From Loktanella sp. UBA3435 (GTDB lineage Bacteria > Pseudomonadota > Alphaproteobacteria > Rhodobacterales > Rhodobacteraceae): a stretch of 14,544 nt of DNA. A model generated the notes under the pieces. The model had not been told where the DNA came from, searched no databases, and was given only the letters and a program-made list of their open reading frames with translations. A program made the translations under genes and the position numbers. The DNA lies in the NCBI GenBank assembly GCA_002378665.1, contig DFSO01000045.1:1-14544 (forward strand), given 5' to 3'. Shown here piece after piece: positions 6,352 to 13,564 of this stretch; within the stretch, counting starts at the first letter, position 1, and every line of letters starts with the position of its first letter.

Positions 6352-7530
6352 TCAAGTGTTGAGTGCGGCAACGCCGGGCAGCTCTTTGCCTTCCATCCAC
6401 TCAAGGAACGCACCGCCAGCCGTGGAGATGTAGGTAAAGTCGGCCGCAGCACCTGCTTGGTTCAGCGCCGCTACCGTATCACCGCCTCCAGCAACCGAAA
6501 TTAGCTTCTTCGCTTTGGTCAGTTTCGCGGCGGCCAGCGCCGCTGCATTCGTCGCCGCATCAAAGGGTTCAATCTCAAACGCGCCAAGCGGGCCATTCCA
6601 GATCAATGTCTTCGCGTTGGCCAAAACGCCCTCAATATAGGCAACCGTCGCAGGGCCCGCATCCAAGATCATCGCATCCGCAGGGCAGGCGTCAGGGGCG
6701 ACAGTTTCGCTTGCCGCGCCCGCCTTAAATTCACGCGCCACAACGATATCGCGCGGCAGGATGATTTCACAGCCAGCAGCCTCGGCCTTCGCCAAAATCT
6801 CGCGCGCCGTGTCCGCCAGATCATGTTCGCAAAGGGATTTGCCAACATTGATGCCTTGCGCCGCAAGGAATGTGTTTGCCATGCCGCCGCCAATCACCAA
6901 ATGATCGACCTTGCCAACAAGGTTACCCAACAGGTCCAGCTTTGTGGACACCTTCGCGCCACCAACAACAGCAACAACAGGCCGCTTGGGCTTGCCTAAA
7001 GCAGCCTCAAGCGCGCTGAGTTCCTCTTCCATCAAGCGACCCGCGCACGATGGGCGCAGCTTTGAAATCGCCTCGGTGCTGGCGTGGGCGCGGTGGGCGG
7101 CAGAAAACGCATCGTTCACGTAGACATCACAAAGGGTGGCTAAGCGCTTGGCGAACTCAGGGTCATTGGCCTCTTCACCGGGGTTAAACCGCAGGTTTTC
7201 AAGCAACAAAACCTCGTCATCTACCATTTCCTTCACCGCATCGCGGTAATCGCTATCGGCGAATGTGACAGGCACACCCAGCTCTTCGGCCACAAATGGC
7301 GCGATGTGGATCAGGGACATTTCCTCGACGACTTTGCCCTTTGGGCGACCGTAGTGGGCCATCAAGATGACCTTACCGCCAGCGTCCTGAATGTCGTAAA
7401 CCGTGTCGGCAATGCGGGAAATACGGGTCATGTCGGTCACGACGCCATTCTCCATCGGCACGTTAATATCCACACGGACCAGCACGCGTTTGCCGTTGAG
7501 GTCCATATCGTCGAGTGTCTTCCAAGCCAT
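6352..7530 (-). CDS. pgk: Phosphoglycerate kinase
   Basis: Transfers phosphate from 1,3-bisphosphoglycerate to ADP in glycolysis (or the reverse in gluconeogenesis); a cytoplasmic two-domain monomer. The 392-residue length is typical. N-domain substrate-binding motifs: VRVDINVP (18-25), AHYGRPKG (58-65), ENLRFNPGEE (111-120), AHRAHAST (145-152). The C-domain nucleotide side has VVGGAKVSTK (188-197) and the GGGDTVAA segment near residue 345. The frame opens at 7542 but I chose ATG 7530: it lies 6 bases after GGAG, whereas the ATG at 7536 touches the SD. It is divergent from ppiB (133 bp apart) and is the first gene of the minus-strand pgk-fba-ftsB run. Confidence 0.96.
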   Translation of the reverse strand: MAWKTLDDMDLNGKRVLVRVDINVPMENGVVTDMTRISRIADTVYDIQDAGGKVILMAHYGRPKGKVVEEMSLIHIAPFVAEELGVPVTFADSDYRDAVKEMVDDEVLLLENLRFNPGEEANDPEFAKRLATLCDVYVNDAFSAAHRAHASTEAISKLRPSCAGRLMEEELSALEAALGKPKRPVVAVVGGAKVSTKLDLLGNLVGKVDHLVIGGGMANTFLAAQGINVGKSLCEHDLADTAREILAKAEAAGCEIILPRDIVVAREFKAGAASETVAPDACPADAMILDAGPATVAYIEGVLANAKTLIWNGPLGAFEIEPFDAATNAAALAAAKLTKAKKLISVAGGGDTVAALNQAGAAADFTYISTAGGAFLEWMEGKELPGVAALNT

Positions 7531-7599
7531 TTGCATCTCCAAGCGAGCAGAATTTTGCTCTTCATTGCGGCAGATGGGCTGCTAGGTCAACCTCGCGCC

Positions 7600-7628
7600 T
7601 TGGCAATCACGGTTTTGCGCCATATGTA
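7600..7628 (+). promoter_or_regulatory. Candidate promoter of the cyclophilin pair
   Basis: TTGGCA (7600-7605) and TATGTA (7623-7628) are separated by 17 bases and lie 36 bases before the ATG at 7664. A CAGGAG ribosome-binding site follows at about 7651. Confidence 0.5.
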
Positions 7629-7663
7629 GCTGGGCAACGCGATATATAAAACAGGAGCCCATC

Positions 7664-8170
7664 ATGGCCGATATTACAGATCCAGAGAACACAATCATCA
7701 TGACGTTGAAAGACGGCGATGTGATCATCCAGTTGCTGCCAGATGTGGCCCCAGCTCACACAGCCCGCATGAAAGAATTGGCCCGCGCAGGCGCCTATGA
7801 CAACGTGGCCTTCCACCGCGTCATCGACGGCTTCATGGCGCAAACAGGCGACGTGCAGCACGCGAACATGGAAAAAGACTACAACCCTGGCCGCGCTGGC
7901 ACAGGTGGGTCCGACTTGGGCGATGTGAAAGCTGAATTCTCTAAGGTGCCACACGCACGCGGTTCCTTGGGCGCTGCACGCTCTGCGAACCCAGATTCCG
8001 CGAACTCCCAGTTCTTCATCAACTTCAAAGACAACGATTTCCTGAACGGCCAATACACCGTTTACGGCAACGTGATCTCTGGCATGAAGCTTGTAGACAA
8101 CATCGCAAAGGGCGAGCCACCTGCGAACCCTGATCGTATGATCTCTGTTAAGGTTGCCGCAGATGTTTAA
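7664..8170 (+). CDS. ppiB: Peptidyl-prolyl cis-trans isomerase, cytosolic cyclophilin
   Basis: A 168-residue cyclophilin that catalyses proline cis-trans isomerisation; no signal peptide, so cytoplasmic. Key motifs: AFHRVIDGFMAQTGD (49-63, catalytic Arg52 and Gln60), GSLGAARSANPDSANSQFFI (100-119) and FLNGQYTVYGNV (126-137). The residue that in human cyclophilin A is the cyclosporin-contacting Trp121 is a Leu in FLNG, so weak cyclosporin binding is expected. The ATG at 7664 follows CAGGAG. The stop overlaps the start of the next, exported, cyclophilin by 8 bp, so the two are almost certainly cotranscribed and translationally coupled. The symbol follows cytosolic PpiB of E. coli and is approximate. 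Confidence 0.93.
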   Translation: MADITDPENTIIMTLKDGDVIIQLLPDVAPAHTARMKELARAGAYDNVAFHRVIDGFMAQTGDVQHANMEKDYNPGRAGTGGSDLGDVKAEFSKVPHARGSLGAARSANPDSANSQFFINFKDNDFLNGQYTVYGNVISGMKLVDNIAKGEPPANPDRMISVKVAADV

Positions 8171-8705
8171 GCTTGCAGCAGTGATGGCGCTTGTTGCGGG
8201 CCCAGCATTTGCAACAGGCCTTGAGATTGACGTCGGAGGCGAGGCCAATGGCACAATCAAGATCGACCTGTTTGAGGATACAGCACCGCTGCACGTCGCT
8301 CAGATTGTGGCGATTGCGCAAGCTGGTGACTATGACGGCGTGGTGTTTCACCGTGTGATCGAAGGTTTCATGGCGCAAACGGGCGACGTGGAATTCGGCA
8401 AGGGCGAGGACACATCCCGCGCTGGTATGGGCGGTTCAGCACTACCTGATATCCCAGCCGAGTTCTCCGACAAGCCGTTTGCGCGTGGCATCGTCGGCAT
8501 GGCGCGTAGCCAGAACCCCAACTCTGCAAACTCGCAGTTCTTCATCATGTTCGATCAGGGTGATTTCTTGAACGGTCAGTACACCGTCGTTGGTGAAGTC
8601 ACCGAAGGCATGGAGATCGTTGATCAAATCAAGCTTGGCACGGGTGGCAATGGCGCCGTTGTTGGCGCGCCTGACAAAATGGTTGCCGTGCGCGTTACCG
8701 AATAA
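8163..8705 (+). CDS. ppiA: Peptidyl-prolyl cis-trans isomerase, exported cyclophilin
   Basis: A 180-residue cyclophilin with a clear signal peptide (about 1-18, cleavage after AFA), so it folds proteins in the periplasm. Motifs: VFHRVIEGFMAQTGD (61-75, Arg64), GMARSQNPNSANSQFF and FLNGQYTVVGEV. I chose ATG 8163, since MFKLAAVMALVAGPAFA is a normal signal peptide and TAAGG lies 9 bases upstream. A TTG at 8154 would add three residues. The start lies inside the last codons of the cytosolic cyclophilin (ATGTTTAA overlap). It is a close relative of its neighbour, which suggests tandem duplication followed by a change of compartment. Confidence 0.92.
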   Translation: MFKLAAVMALVAGPAFATGLEIDVGGEANGTIKIDLFEDTAPLHVAQIVAIAQAGDYDGVVFHRVIEGFMAQTGDVEFGKGEDTSRAGMGGSALPDIPAEFSDKPFARGIVGMARSQNPNSANSQFFIMFDQGDFLNGQYTVVGEVTEGMEIVDQIKLGTGGNGAVVGAPDKMVAVRVTE

Positions 8706-8714
8706 ACCATTTCA

Positions 8715-8748
8715 CCTAGCCCTCTCACAGTTTCGCGAGGGGGCTAGG
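8715..8748 (+). terminator. GC-rich hairpin after the cyclophilins
   Basis: Arms CCTAGCCCTCTC (8715-8726) and GAGGGGGCTAGG (8737-8748) form a 12 bp stem with one G-U pair and a 10-base loop. No U run follows, so it is either a non-canonical terminator or a 3'-end stabilising structure. Confidence 0.6.
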
Positions 8749-8771
8749 CGACACTACCCCGCATCGTCACA

Positions 8772-8791
8772 CTCCGACCAAATGATCGGAG
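8772..8791 (+). promoter_or_regulatory. Hairpin enclosing the DUF3179 gene Shine-Dalgarno
   Basis: Perfect 6+6 arms CTCCGA and TCGGAG around an 8-base loop. The 3' arm contains GGAG, the SD for ATG 8798 (6 bases spacing). Folding would hide the ribosome-binding site. This is the second such leader in the window, after the aldolase leader. Confidence 0.5.
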
Positions 8792-8797
8792 AGACCC

Positions 8798-9766
8798 ATG
8801 CGCCTATTTCCCCTTATCGCCAGCTTTTGCCTCTCGGCCAGCCAAGGGCTGTCTGATCCTACGTTTTGGGTACATGAATGGCCAAACACCGACTTTGAGA
8901 CCACAAGCGTTACCAGCTGGGTCGAAATTCTCTCGGGTGGCCCTGCGAAGGACGGCATTCCCGCGCTCAACGATCCGACATTTCACACGGTGGCAAATGA
9001 GACCGCGTTACAGCCCCGCGAACCTGTCATCACCCTTGAGATCGCAGGCGAGACGCCCCGCGCTTACCCGATCCGCTACCTCACATGGCATGAGATCGTG
9101 AATGATACCGTGGGCGGCATCCCCGTCGCCGTCACTTTCTGCCCGCTGTGCAATTCAGGGATCACATTTGACAGACGCACCACAGCGGGCACGCTGAGCT
9201 TTGGCGTCTCTGGTAAGCTGCGCAATTCCGATATGATCATGTTTGACCGCGAGACTGAAAGCTGGTGGCAGCAGGCCATCGGCGAGGGGATTGTTGGCAA
9301 GCTCACAGGTGTGGAACTGGAAACGCTCCCGTCATGGATGGAAAGCTGGGAGACATTCCAGATCCGCAACCCCGAAGGGTTGGTCATGGATCAACCTAAT
9401 TTTTCCCGCGACTACGACGCGAACCCCTATGTGCAATACGACAGCTTGCACCGGCCATTCCTTTATTCTGGCGAACTACCGCCCCACGATATCCCCGCGT
9501 TGGCCCGCGTGGTGCGTGTCGGAGACCGCGCTTGGCCTTTGACGCGATTGGCCGAAGAGGGGACGGTTACCCAAGCAGGTATCACGCTCACCTGGGTCTC
9601 AGGCCAAGCCTCCGCGCTCGATGATGCCCGCATTTCAGACGGCAAAGACGTCGGCAACGTGCGCGTGCAAGACGCAGCAGGAAACGACATCGTCCATGAC
9701 GTGATGTTCGCTTTTGCGTTCCACGCGTTCTGGCCGAAAGGTCAATGGATGACCCGACCCAACTAG
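8798..9766 (+). CDS. Exported DUF3179 domain protein
   Basis: A 322-residue protein with a probable Sec signal peptide (about 1-18, ending near ASQGLS), so it is likely periplasmic. The rest matches the DUF3179 family as I know it. It has the blocks PRAYPIRYLTWHEIVND (87-103) and VTFCPLCNSGITF (112-124), with a Cys pair FCPLC, followed by the LRNSDMIMFDRETESWW region (141-157). The biochemical role of DUF3179 is unknown. The conserved cysteines and the Asn/Asp block suggest a binding or catalytic pocket, perhaps for a metal, but that is inference. It stands behind a hairpin terminator and 37 bp before the DMT permease gene on the same strand. Confidence 0.85.
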   Translation: MRLFPLIASFCLSASQGLSDPTFWVHEWPNTDFETTSVTSWVEILSGGPAKDGIPALNDPTFHTVANETALQPREPVITLEIAGETPRAYPIRYLTWHEIVNDTVGGIPVAVTFCPLCNSGITFDRRTTAGTLSFGVSGKLRNSDMIMFDRETESWWQQAIGEGIVGKLTGVELETLPSWMESWETFQIRNPEGLVMDQPNFSRDYDANPYVQYDSLHRPFLYSGELPPHDIPALARVVRVGDRAWPLTRLAEEGTVTQAGITLTWVSGQASALDDARISDGKDVGNVRVQDAAGNDIVHDVMFAFAFHAFWPKGQWMTRPN

Positions 9767-9803
9767 GCTTGACTTGCGGCCCGCAGCCCTGTCCTTTGCG
9801 GCC

Positions 9804-10706
9804 ATGGACCGTAAACCTCAAATAGATACATTCGGCGCAGTTGCCCTCACAGGCTTTGCGCTTCTGCTGGCGTTTAACCAAGTGGTGATCAAGGTCACCA
9901 ATGGCGGGCTGCAACCGATTTTCTTTGCGGGTGTGCGCTCGGCCGGGGCCGTGATCTGCATTTATCTGTGGATGCGCTGGCGTGGCATTCCGCTGCAATT
10001 TCCGCCAAAAACCGTTCTGTTCGGGATCATCACAGGCACGGTTTTTGCCTTTGAATTCATGCTCCTATTCATCGCGCTTGATCTAACGACCGTGGGCCGA
10101 TCTGGCGTGATCTTCTACTCAATGCCGCTCTGGATGGCGATCCTCGCGCATGTCTTTGTGGCAGGCGACAGGTTGACAATGCGCAAGGCGCTTGGCCTTG
10201 GGTTTGCGATTTCTGGCGTGGCTTGGGCCATCCTTGCGCGTGATAGCGGCGAGGCGAATATCTGGGGCGATCTGGCGGCTTTGGGGGCTGCCATCGGTTG
10301 GGCCGTGACGGCACTGCTGGCCAAAGCGTCACCGCTCAACAAAGTCTGCCCTGAAATGCAACTGATGTGGCAGGTCGGCGTCTCGGCCCCAATCCTGCTG
10401 ATCGCCTCATTGTTTTACGGCGACCTGATCCGCGATCTGGCCCCGATCCACCTCTGGGGGCTCGCTTTCCAAATTGTGGTGGTCGTCAGCGCAGGCTTCA
10501 TCTTCTGGCTCTGGCTGCTTTCGATCTACCCCGCCAGCGGCGTGGCCTCGTTTAGCTTTCTGTCGCCAGTGCTGAGCGTCGGCCTCGGCTGGCTTCTCTT
10601 GGGTGAAACAGTCGGGCCAAACCTGCTTGGCGCTCTTGTCCTTGTGGCCATCGGCATCATCCTGATCAATCGGCCAAAGCGGGTTAAGACAGCAAATCCG
10701 TCATAA
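9804..10706 (+). CDS. EamA/DMT family permease
   Basis: A 300-residue inner-membrane protein with about ten hydrophobic helices arranged as two EamA repeats. The second repeat begins near GDLAALGAAIGWAVTALLAK, and the family-typical end LLLGETVGPNLLGALVLVAIGIILINRP is present in two parts of the last two helices. Members of this drug/metabolite transporter superfamily export or import small metabolites; the substrate cannot be read from sequence. I prefer ATG 9804 (MDRKPQIDTFG). A TTG at 9774 is in frame, and neither has a good SD, so the start is uncertain. The 3' end overlaps the convergent GNAT gene by 23 bp. Confidence 0.88.
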   Translation: MDRKPQIDTFGAVALTGFALLLAFNQVVIKVTNGGLQPIFFAGVRSAGAVICIYLWMRWRGIPLQFPPKTVLFGIITGTVFAFEFMLLFIALDLTTVGRSGVIFYSMPLWMAILAHVFVAGDRLTMRKALGLGFAISGVAWAILARDSGEANIWGDLAALGAAIGWAVTALLAKASPLNKVCPEMQLMWQVGVSAPILLIASLFYGDLIRDLAPIHLWGLAFQIVVVVSAGFIFWLWLLSIYPASGVASFSFLSPVLSVGLGWLLLGETVGPNLLGALVLVAIGIILINRPKRVKTANPS

Positions 10707-11133
10707 CCCTTTGATCGTCGGTCTGCGCAAAACCAACGCGTTTGCAAAATCGCGCCAAACGCTCGTCGCCATCGACGCGGACTTGTAGCGCTTGAATACC
10801 AGCAGGCCCGAGCGACACTGCAATGGCATGCAAAACCTCGGTCCCGATGCCACGACTACGCACGGAAGGGCGGATAAACACCTCTTCCACCCAGCCGATC
10901 ATACCACCAAGGCGCACGGACCAGCCGAATGTAACCAGCACATAGCCCAAGGGCGCCCGTTGCGGGCCAATCAGCCAGACAGCGCCCAGAGGCGACCCTT
11001 CGAGCAGGGGGGCGGCCACACGTGCACGATGCTCATCGTCATAGTCCAAGCCGCATTCTTCGTGATAGCGGGCCATCAACGACAAAAGCCGCTCGTCGTC
11101 TTCAGGGCCGCCAAGGTTAATTGCAGTGCTCAT
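10684..11133 (-). CDS. GNAT family N-acetyltransferase
   Basis: A 149-residue GCN5-related acetyltransferase. The acetyl-CoA pyrophosphate loop is the R-x-x-G-x-G type, RSRGIGTEVLHAI (92-104), preceded by the beta-strand WVEEVFIRPS (81-90). The C-terminal RLARFCKRVGFAQTDD (125-140) is the usual last helix and strand. The acceptor substrate is unknown. The start ATG 11131-11133 overlaps the TGA of the nucleoside hydrolase (ATGA), so it is translated in coupling with that gene as the last member of the Rieske operon. Its 3' end runs 23 bp into the convergent permease gene, and no terminator is visible there. Confidence 0.88.
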   Translation of the reverse strand: MSTAINLGGPEDDERLLSLMARYHEECGLDYDDEHRARVAAPLLEGSPLGAVWLIGPQRAPLGYVLVTFGWSVRLGGMIGWVEEVFIRPSVRSRGIGTEVLHAIAVSLGPAGIQALQVRVDGDERLARFCKRVGFAQTDDQRVMTDLLS

Positions 11134-12071
11134 AAGCGGGCCAATCTTTCGGTGAGGAGGGCAAAGAAGCCATCGGCGTTCAGGCTGCCCATGAACATAG
11201 CGTTGGGTTTGCGGTCAGTGACGCGCCACCAATCGGCGACGGTCATGCCAAGGGTGAGGTCGGACTGGGTTTCAATCTCGACGTTCACATGGCGACCCTC
11301 AAACAGGTCAGGCTGGATCAGATAGGCGATGACACAAGGGTCGTGCAATGGCGCCCCCTCTGATCCGTATTTCTCTTTGTCGAACCGCTCAAAGAAGTTG
11401 GTCCAAGCCGCCACCATATCACCAACCTTCGTTCCAAGCGCGCTAAATGCATCAACGCGGGCGTGGGTCGTGAGCGCATGGTGGGTCACATCAAGCGGCA
11501 TCACCACGATCGGGATACCAGAGGCAAAGACGATCTTGGCTGCTTCGGGATCGACATAGATGTTGAATTCGGCGGCTGGGGTAATGTTGCCTACTTCAAA
11601 ATAAGCGCCACCCATCAGCACAATTTCCTGCACCTTATCAACGATGTCAGGAGCCTTCTCAAATGCAGTCGCGATATTGGTCAGGGGGCCAAGCGGGCAG
11701 AGGGTGACAGTGCCCGCATCATGGGTGCGCAATGTCTCGATGATGAAATCCACCCCGTGTTGCGCTTGCAGCGGCATCGTCGGGTCGTCCATTTTCGGAC
11801 CATCTAATCCCGTTTTGCCGTGCACATGCTCTGCGGTGACCAGCTTGCGCTTCATCGGCACGTCACAGCCCGCAAAGACCAAAGTCTCTGGCTTGCCTGC
11901 CAACTCGCACACGATCCGCGCGTTCTTTTCGGTCAATGGCAGCGGCACGTTACCCGCAACAGCCGTCACACCCAAAACGGTCACATCCTCAGGCGAGGCC
12001 AGCGCCAAAAGGATCGCGACAGCGTCGTCTTGTCCGGGGTCAGTGTCGATAATGATCTTGCGCGGTGCCAT
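11130..12071 (-). CDS. Nucleoside hydrolase (inosine/uridine-preferring type)
   Basis: Hydrolyses the N-glycosidic bond of a ribonucleoside to base plus ribose. At 313 residues it has the normal family length. The calcium- and ribose-binding aspartate cluster is at the N terminus (IIIDTDPGQDDAVAI, 6-20). Further family blocks are HGKTGLDG (84-91), LGPLTNIATA (127-136), MGGAYFEVGN (153-162), EFNIYVDPEAA (168-178) and PLHDPCVIAYL (241-251) with the His-Asp pair. The ATG at 12071 follows AAGGA. Specificity (inosine, uridine, or a modified nucleoside) is not decided by these motifs. It lies 62 bp after the 69-residue gene and overlaps the GNAT gene by 4 bp. Cytoplasmic, as no signal peptide is seen. 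Confidence 0.93.
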   Translation of the reverse strand: MAPRKIIIDTDPGQDDAVAILLALASPEDVTVLGVTAVAGNVPLPLTEKNARIVCELAGKPETLVFAGCDVPMKRKLVTAEHVHGKTGLDGPKMDDPTMPLQAQHGVDFIIETLRTHDAGTVTLCPLGPLTNIATAFEKAPDIVDKVQEIVLMGGAYFEVGNITPAAEFNIYVDPEAAKIVFASGIPIVVMPLDVTHHALTTHARVDAFSALGTKVGDMVAAWTNFFERFDKEKYGSEGAPLHDPCVIAYLIQPDLFEGRHVNVEIETQSDLTLGMTVADWWRVTDRKPNAMFMGSLNADGFFALLTERLARL

Positions 12072-12133
12072 GGGATCGTGTCCTTACTTTTGAGACCGCC
12101 ACAGTGACGCGACAGGCGGGCAGGGGCAAGGGG

Positions 12134-12343
12134 TCAGACGCGCCCGTGGGCATCCAGCCGCGCATAAAGGGCGTCCGCATCAGGATGGCCCAATTCGAGC
12201 GCGTAGATATAGGCATAGGTCAGGAAGAAGCAGACGGTATTAATGTCATTGGTCTGATCCGCCGCTTGGGTATATAGGCCAACCAGCGCGCGACGATCAT
12301 CGCGCGCATGGGCTGCCAGAATAGTGTCGTTCAGATCGCTCAT
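12134..12343 (-). CDS. Small uncharacterised protein (69 aa) linked to the Rieske oxygenase
   Basis: A 69-residue, soluble, probably all-helical protein starting MSDLNDTILAAHARDD. The start ATG 12341-12343 overlaps the TGA of the Rieske gene (ATGA), which is why I reject the longer frame from 12388. The middle (about 20-65: ALVGLYTQAAD, CFFLTYAYIYALELG, ADALYARL) has the Ala/Leu/Tyr pattern of a tetratricopeptide-like helix pair, but I cannot assign it to a family. Translational coupling to the oxygenase and its acidic, helical nature suggest a protein-binding partner or assembly factor; this is inference. There is no own strong SD. Confidence 0.75.
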   Translation of the reverse strand: MSDLNDTILAAHARDDRRALVGLYTQAADQTNDINTVCFFLTYAYIYALELGHPDADALYARLDAHGRV

Positions 12344-13500
12344 GCGTCTTGTTTGTCGCGGTGTTCCTGCACTTTGCCAGCAACCCACGCGTGAAAGTTA
12401 TGGGTCGGCCCATCCATCGCAGGGCTAAAGCGGCCCCCGTCAAACAGCGGCGAATGACGGCCCTTTTGCATGCCTTCAACAACAAAGATGTCCTCTTCAA
12501 ACACAGTTTTCCAAAGATGGGCGTTACGCGAACGCATATCCTCAGAGGTCTTTGGCTCTGCGTAATAAAGGTGGATATGTTCAGTCGTGCTATTGAGCGT
12601 ATTGGGTTGCAACACAATCGAGAAGCAGTGGTCGCGTTGCGCACCTAGCAAAACGTTAGGATAGATCGCGACATATTCCGCACCCGTATTCCATTTCTCA
12701 TCCAAGCCTCTAAAATCAGGGAATACGGCATCATCTGGGCCCTGAAGCTGCTTATAAACAAGCGTGCCTTGACCCGAATATTTGTTCGGCTCTTGGATGT
12801 GGTAGTGATCCTCAAGGCGGGAATAGCTGTTAAGACCCGGATGGACCCACGGCAGGTGATAGCTCTCGCAATAATTCTCTACCGCGAGCTTCCAATTGGT
12901 CGTGACCTCAAGGTCAAAGCAGCTATCCGCGCCGCCGTGATACATCGGTTGGTCGAACTCTTTCCAACGCTCTAGCAGGTCGGCATGCACGACCTCAAAC
13001 GGATCAGCTTTGCCGTCGACGTTGATGAAAACAGTGTCAAAATAGACATGGGAACGGACTTCGGTCAGGCCAAGGTCGTCCTTATTGATCGCCTCATGGG
13101 TATTAAAGCCCGCGCCGCCGACATGGGGCGTGCTAACGAGCTTGCCTGCCGTTGAGTAGCACCACGAATGGTAGGGGCAACGGATCGCGCCTTCAATCTT
13201 CTTGGGCTCTGATACAAGGATCATACCACGGTGGCGGCAGGTATTCTGAAACACGCGGACCTTATCGGCGCGGTCGCGTACGAGCAGGAGAGGGATGCCC
13301 AAGAATTCGATTGGCTTTGCATCACCGATTTCGGGAACCTCGGAGGCAACAGCAAGGCCTGCCCAATTGGCAAAAAGAACGGCGTGCTTTTCTTCCTCAA
13401 AAACACCTTCGTCGATGTAGTGGGCATTGGGCAAACCTTGGGCGGTTTCAACAGGTTGACGGACAACTGTAAGGTCGGTTTGGTATTCGTCTTTGGCCAT
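12340..13500 (-). CDS. Rieske non-haem iron oxygenase, alpha subunit
   Basis: A 386-residue ring-hydroxylating-type oxygenase, alpha-only kind. The Rieske [2Fe-2S] ligands are Cys88-x-His90 and Cys108-x2-His111, with 17 residues between the pairs. The mononuclear iron site is His215 and His220 in ENYCESYHLPWVH (208-220) plus probably Asp337. Glu212 occupies the position of the carboxylate that bridges the two metal sites between subunits; this is Asp in most aromatic dioxygenases. I chose ATG 13500, which follows GGAGG; the ATG at 13515 lies before that SD. The family includes N-demethylases and quaternary-amine monooxygenases as well as ring dioxygenases, and the substrate here is unknown. 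No beta subunit, ferredoxin or reductase is in the window. It is the first gene of the four-gene operon. Confidence 0.93.
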   Translation of the reverse strand: MAKDEYQTDLTVVRQPVETAQGLPNAHYIDEGVFEEEKHAVLFANWAGLAVASEVPEIGDAKPIEFLGIPLLLVRDRADKVRVFQNTCRHRGMILVSEPKKIEGAIRCPYHSWCYSTAGKLVSTPHVGGAGFNTHEAINKDDLGLTEVRSHVYFDTVFINVDGKADPFEVVHADLLERWKEFDQPMYHGGADSCFDLEVTTNWKLAVENYCESYHLPWVHPGLNSYSRLEDHYHIQEPNKYSGQGTLVYKQLQGPDDAVFPDFRGLDEKWNTGAEYVAIYPNVLLGAQRDHCFSIVLQPNTLNSTTEHIHLYYAEPKTSEDMRSRNAHLWKTVFEEDIFVVEGMQKGRHSPLFDGGRFSPAMDGPTHNFHAWVAGKVQEHRDKQDA

Positions 13501-13546
13501 CGTTTTCGCCTCCATAGCTGCGCAGTGTCGTGCCTAGCCTAAACCT

Positions 13547-13564
13547 GTGATTCGATGAAATCAC
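13547..13564 (-). promoter_or_regulatory. Palindrome upstream of the Rieske operon (candidate operator)
   Basis: Perfect GTGATT-N6-AATCAC, 47 bases before the Rieske start codon. Size and symmetry fit a dimeric helix-turn-helix regulator. No regulator gene is in the window. Confidence 0.4.

Noticed and set aside
7545..7560. GAGCA-N6-TGCTC repeat in the pgk leader
   Set aside because: The arms are only 5 bp and do not include the SD; too weak to list as a regulatory feature.
9774..9803. TTG start for the DMT permease
   Set aside because: No SD is seen and the added residues precede a normal N terminus; ATG 9804 is preferred, though not proven.
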